From the NCBI GenBank assembly GCA_017503885.1, contig JAFVSF010000064.1, positions 1 through 8,659 on the forward strand: 8,659 nucleotides of DNA, written 5' to 3'. The DNA is from Clostridia bacterium (lineage in GTDB: Bacteria > Bacillota > Clostridia > Christensenellales > Borkfalkiaceae). This document shows positions 5,004 through 8,659 of the stretch, piece by piece (position 1 is the stretch's first letter; every line of letters begins with the position of its first letter). A program made the translations under genes and the position numbers. The notes under the pieces were generated by a model that was given only the letters and a program-made list of their open reading frames with translations, searched no databases and was not told the origin of the DNA.

Positions 5004-7193
5004 ATGGTTAAACAATTAGAATTAAACGACTATCTTAGAAGAAGAAGAAAAAGTCGTGTAGTGTTTTTTGTTTCCCTGTGTTTATCGGTATTACTGCTTA
5101 TCGGTACGATAGTAAGTGTTATATTGCTACCTAAAAATAAGGTCTATGCAACGACTGACGGAAGCAGTATTACCGCAATCACGGTGGATACGAGTGGGAA
5201 GTGGTACTTTAGTACGACTTCTTCGAAAATTAGTTGTTTAGATGCGAATAATAACCTTTTGGAAGAATTTGATTTCAAAGATGCCGTTTCTAAAAAATAT
5301 GGTAGTGACTTTAAGGTTGGAAGCATCTTAAACGTAAACGCAAGCGTTAAATCCAAGTATATTTGGGTTACGACGACTGAGCAAAAACTTTTCTGCTTGA
5401 CAAGAGACAGTAGTTTTCAAATTAAAGGATATGCAAATCTTTCGGGGGCATTTTGTGCTTTGGCGGAGGATGATGAATACCTTTACGTAATTACGCAACC
5501 GTCGTATCATTTGATTACCAAATATTCCGTAGACGATGATATGCTAACCTCAATCGAAACAGGTATTGTTTGCGATACTTTCACGCTTACGTGCCCACGA
5601 GCTTTAAAGATTCAATGTTTCGACGTGGACAACGATTATTTGTATATCTTTCATGAAAGTGGTTTTCTTCGATTCCATAAGTCGCTAGAAGGAATTGACG
5701 CTGATTTCATATTAAGCAAAGGAAAACTCTCAAGAGACGACTTCGACTCGTCAATGGCTGCAAGTTATGTTTTGAATAACTGGACGTCTTCAGGTGTTGC
5801 TATTGATAGTCAAATGAGAATGGTTTACACTTTGTCTAACGACGGTATCTATAAATACGGCATAGATGAAATTGAAGACTTTGAAATAATTATTGAGGAA
5901 GCTTCTATTGTAAGGCTTCCAATAACTCTTGCAGGTGAGCCTTCTGTAAAAACATCTAGTGCATTGCATTATAATTCTGTTACGTGCAAAGCGTATATTA
6001 CCTACAATAATATACCAACCGTTTCATTTGTGGATTTGAGAAATGAAAAGATTTTATTCGATATAGACTTAAATCATAATATTACTTCTATTATTCACGA
6101 TCACTCGACGAAAAAAGTATATTATTTATATACGGATACGGTAAACTACGCATCTGGCACGAAGGTATTAAAGTCTATAGACATATTCAAACAGTTACAA
6201 GCTAAAACGACGTCAGTTGTTTTGACTGTTTGTGCAATAGCGTTGGTTGTGTCTTTATTCGTAATGATAATTTCGTTACTCTTTACAACCAAAATTCGCT
6301 TTGCAAGTTGGGCTGTAGACGTCGTTAGAGATCTTAAGAAAAAATGGATTCTTTACACGATTCTTTTGGCTTCGTTAATATTCTTGATTATGTTCTGTTA
6401 TTATCCTGCAACTGGCTCGATTATTACTTCTTTCTTTAACTATACGAGAGATAATCCAGAACGAATTTGGAATAACTTTGCAAACTATAAGAGCGTATTT
6501 ACTAATCCGTATGCTGGCGAAGCGTTTAGGAATATGTTTATTTACTTGTTCTTTGACGTTATATTTGCTTTGTTGCCTCCACTTATTTTCGCATTTTTCC
6601 TTACGATAATGCGTAATAAAAAATATTCGGGACTTACGAGAACTATGTTGTTTATCCCAGGTATTATTCCAGGTATTGCAACAACGTTAATTTGGAAGAC
6701 TGGTATTTACGGCGAATACGGTGTTATTAATGCTTTGATTCAGTTGTTTGGTGGACAATCGACAATTGTCACGCAACAATCGTCTACTGCACTGTGGGCT
6801 TTGATAATGATGGGATTCCCATTTGTAGGTAGTTATCTTGTCTTCTACGGAGCAATGATGAATATTCCGTCGAGCTATTACGAGGCGGCGGAACTTGACG
6901 GAATAACCATTTTCAAAAGGTTTATTTATATTGACCTTCCGTTGATTTTGTCGCAGATAAAATACGTTCTGATTCTCACGTTTATAGGTTCAGTGCAAAA
7001 CTTTGGAAGAACAGACTTAATTACCAACGGATTGTGGGGAGATAAGACTCCAATATTCCAGATGTATAAATTGATGCAAGAACACGGCAAGTATGGCGAG
7101 GCTTCAGCCTATGCAACAATTTTGTTCCTGTTTTTATTTGCAGCAACAGTTATCAACATGCGTATGCAAACTCAAGATAAGGGGGAATACTGA
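5004..7193 (+). CDS. MalF-type ABC sugar permease fused to a large extracytoplasmic domain
   Basis: This 729-residue protein combines two parts. The C-terminal part (about 445-725) is a MalF-type CUT1 permease with membrane segments near 448-468, 510-532, 547-566, 594-616, 650-670 and 703-718. It has a clear EAA loop, YYEAAELDGITIFKRFIYIDLPL (625-647), which docks the ATPase. The N-terminal part has a basic start (LRRRRKSR), a membrane helix (about 19-42), roughly 355 residues predicted outside the membrane (45-400), and a second helix (403-427). The outer region has repeating short beta patterns such as SGKWYFSTTSSKISCLD, DEYLYVITQ, NDYLYIFHESGFLRF, RMVYTLSNDGIYKYG and KVYYLYTD, which look like beta-propeller blades; the propeller is inferred, not proven. 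Plain MalF-type permeases are near 300 residues, so this is a fusion or insertion. The start ATG follows a weak AGAGAGAG ribosome site. The stop overlaps the next start by one base. Confidence 0.88.
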   Translation: MVKQLELNDYLRRRRKSRVVFFVSLCLSVLLLIGTIVSVILLPKNKVYATTDGSSITAITVDTSGKWYFSTTSSKISCLDANNNLLEEFDFKDAVSKKYGSDFKVGSILNVNASVKSKYIWVTTTEQKLFCLTRDSSFQIKGYANLSGAFCALAEDDEYLYVITQPSYHLITKYSVDDDMLTSIETGIVCDTFTLTCPRALKIQCFDVDNDYLYIFHESGFLRFHKSLEGIDADFILSKGKLSRDDFDSSMAASYVLNNWTSSGVAIDSQMRMVYTLSNDGIYKYGIDEIEDFEIIIEEASIVRLPITLAGEPSVKTSSALHYNSVTCKAYITYNNIPTVSFVDLRNEKILFDIDLNHNITSIIHDHSTKKVYYLYTDTVNYASGTKVLKSIDIFKQLQAKTTSVVLTVCAIALVVSLFVMIISLLFTTKIRFASWAVDVVRDLKKKWILYTILLASLIFLIMFCYYPATGSIITSFFNYTRDNPERIWNNFANYKSVFTNPYAGEAFRNMFIYLFFDVIFALLPPLIFAFFLTIMRNKKYSGLTRTMLFIPGIIPGIATTLIWKTGIYGEYGVINALIQLFGGQSTIVTQQSSTALWALIMMGFPFVGSYLVFYGAMMNIPSSYYEAAELDGITIFKRFIYIDLPLILSQIKYVLILTFIGSVQNFGRTDLITNGLWGDKTPIFQMYKLMQEHGKYGEASAYATILFLFLFAATVINMRMQTQDKGEY

Positions 7194-8080
7194 TGAAAAG
7201 ATACAGGTATTTAAAAAATCAGGATAAACTCTCTGTACAAATTTTTGTAATTACTTGGGTTACTATTGGCGTACTACTTACACTTTTTCCTGTATTTATC
7301 ACTATAGTAAACTCTTTAAAGAGCGACTATTCAATTCGTGCAAGTATTTTTACTATGCCTAAAGTTGCAGGCGACGGATTTTTTTCTACAATCGTAGAAA
7401 ATTATAAGACTGCTTGGAACGGTACTAAAACGTTAGCTGGTATGAAAGTGTACTTTCTACGCAGTGTAGTGCTTGCATTTGTTGGAGCGTTTTTGACGTG
7501 TGTTATCGGAACAATTCTCGGGTATATTTTTACCTACAAAGAATTTCACTTTAAAGAAGTTTTATTTATGGTGTATCTTGCAGTAATGATGTTGCCTTCG
7601 ATTATGGGTATGCCTACGCTTATTCCTTTTGTTTCTAAAACTTTAGGTTTAAAGGACTCGTACGTGGGCTATCTTTTGCCGATTCTTTCGGGCGGACAAG
7701 TTACGTCTCTATTCTTGTTTAGAACGTTTTTTGGTTCGCAACCAAAAGCCGTGTACGAAAGTGCCAATATTGAAGGAGCAAACGATATACAAATATACGC
7801 ATATTTAACCGTTCCTTTGGCTTTTCCGATTATTTTGTATTGTTTCGTTGGTAGTGTTTCTTCGCAGTACAACGATTATTTGTGGCCAACGCTTATATTT
7901 GAAAGAAATATAACGTTGATGCCTATGATGAAGCGTTTGGAAGAGTTTTTTACAAAGAGTAGAATGAACGGTGCAGTTTATGCCATGTATATGATTTCAG
8001 GTATACCTCTTATAATAACGTCGGCGATCAGTATGAAATTCTTTTCGAGTGGTGATTTTGCCGCAGGGATGAAATTATAA
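7193..8080 (+). CDS. MalG-type ABC sugar permease
   Basis: The 295 residues are the normal length for a MalG-like CUT1 permease. Membrane segments are visible near 15-40, 88-113, 122-146, 157-178, 206-222 and 262-282. The EAA loop reads YESANIEGANDIQIYAYLTVPLAFP (188-212), with the conserved Gly and the Leu/Val-Pro ending, and the C-terminus (GIPLIITSAISMKFFSSGDFAAGMKL) resembles the usual end of this family. It should pair with the upstream MalF-type protein to form the channel. Its ATG overlaps the upstream TGA (TGATG), and an AAGGGGGA Shine-Dalgarno lies inside the upstream gene, so the two are translationally coupled. No ATPase gene follows. In many Bacillota one shared MsmK-type ATPase serves several CUT1 systems, and that is assumed here. 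Confidence 0.93.
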   Translation: MKRYRYLKNQDKLSVQIFVITWVTIGVLLTLFPVFITIVNSLKSDYSIRASIFTMPKVAGDGFFSTIVENYKTAWNGTKTLAGMKVYFLRSVVLAFVGAFLTCVIGTILGYIFTYKEFHFKEVLFMVYLAVMMLPSIMGMPTLIPFVSKTLGLKDSYVGYLLPILSGGQVTSLFLFRTFFGSQPKAVYESANIEGANDIQIYAYLTVPLAFPIILYCFVGSVSSQYNDYLWPTLIFERNITLMPMMKRLEEFFTKSRMNGAVYAMYMISGIPLIITSAISMKFFSSGDFAAGMKL

Positions 8081-8659
8081 TGGAAAAGAGTAAAAAGGTA
8101 ATAATGGGTTCTGAAAGGAACCAAATCACGGGTATTGTTGCTTTTGAACATGTCTCAAAGTTAGAAGATTTACCGCAGAGCGGAGCAAATGCGGTAAGTT
8201 TTCTCATACTCACGAAAGGATATATTTCGTGTCTTATTCACAAAACGATTAATAATTATACCGAAAGGGATACGTTTGTAATTCATCCGTTTGAGAACTG
8301 GACACTCGAGATAGTTCAACCTATTAGCGGTTATATGGTTTCAAGCGATCAGGATAGTTTATTTAAAATCGTTGGGGAAAATAAAAAAATCAACGAGAGT
8401 TTAAAACTTACTGAAAAGGGTTTTGACTGCTTGCTTGCTTTGCTGGCAGAGGGCAAAGAGAAGCATAAGGAATACAATTATTATCAGCAAATAGGTTTTC
8501 TTAATAACTTTATCGGTGTTTTATCAGAAGAAGATTTATTTAAGGATGACAGCGAAGTTGACGATTCGTTATTTGATAAAGTCAAACATTATATTGAAGA
8601 ACATTACAACGAAGATTTGAGTTTATCCGTTCTTGCCCAAAAATTCGGTTATAACGCAA
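8080..8659 (+). CDS. AraC-family transcriptional regulator, 3' end missing
   Basis: The frame opens at an ATG overlapping the stop of the MalG-type permease (TAATG) and stays open for 193 codons to the right edge. Residues 1-150 resemble a cupin-type sensing domain in shape: beta-rich segments such as AVSFLILTKGYISCLIH and DTFVIHPFENWTLEIV, then a helical linker. From about 162 the sequence DSLFDKVKHYIEEHYNEDLSLSVLAQKFGYN matches the start of the AraC DNA-binding domain, including the first helix-turn-helix; the second lies outside the window. A weak AGGG site sits about 11 bases before the start; a second ATG at 8104 (codon 9) with AAGG close before it is an alternative. Cotranscription with the transporter suggests it senses the transported sugar or a breakdown product and controls this operon, perhaps also the GH42 gene. 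Confidence 0.85.
   Translation, partial: MEKSKKVIMGSERNQITGIVAFEHVSKLEDLPQSGANAVSFLILTKGYISCLIHKTINNYTERDTFVIHPFENWTLEIVQPISGYMVSSDQDSLFKIVGENKKINESLKLTEKGFDCLLALLAEGKEKHKEYNYYQQIGFLNNFIGVLSEEDLFKDDSEVDDSLFDKVKHYIEEHYNEDLSLSVLAQKFGYNA

Overview
The window is low-GC DNA. It has a textbook sigma-70/sigma-A type promoter, G-rich Shine-Dalgarno sequences, a lipoprotein signal and a CUT1 sugar ABC operon. This fits an uncultured member of the Bacillota, probably a gut or rumen type Clostridia. That placement is inferred from style and gene content; there is no rRNA or marker gene here.

Layout from left to right. Positions 1-573 hold the C-terminal part of a tyrosine/dual-specificity phosphatase-like protein that starts outside the window. 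It is closed by a strong intrinsic terminator (641-675). A near-perfect promoter (716-743) then drives a single gene, a cytoplasmic GH42 beta-galactosidase (795-2837). A 368-bp gap follows. It is filled almost entirely by a 310-bp palindromic element (2853-3162) with about 40-bp imperfect terminal inverted repeats and two internal hairpin arms repeated at a 129-nt period. Downstream lies a tightly packed operon: a solute-binding lipoprotein (3206-4945), a MalF-type permease fused to a large extracytoplasmic domain (5004-7193), a MalG-type permease (7193-8080), and an AraC-type regulator (8080 to the right edge, cut off). The last three genes overlap at their stop/start codons.

How the genes may work together: the lipoprotein would capture an oligosaccharide outside the cell and the two permeases would pass it through the membrane. 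They would be powered by an ATPase encoded elsewhere, since none is present here. The cytoplasmic GH42 enzyme would cleave terminal beta-galactosyl residues, and the AraC-type protein would control the locus. The substrate (beta-galactosides) is inferred only from the neighbouring GH42 gene.

The most unusual items are the palindromic element, whose two arms keep identical end and loop sequences while their stems differ but still pair, and the permease with a roughly 355-residue extracytoplasmic insertion ahead of its transport domain. The element may also supply the -35 box for the transporter operon.
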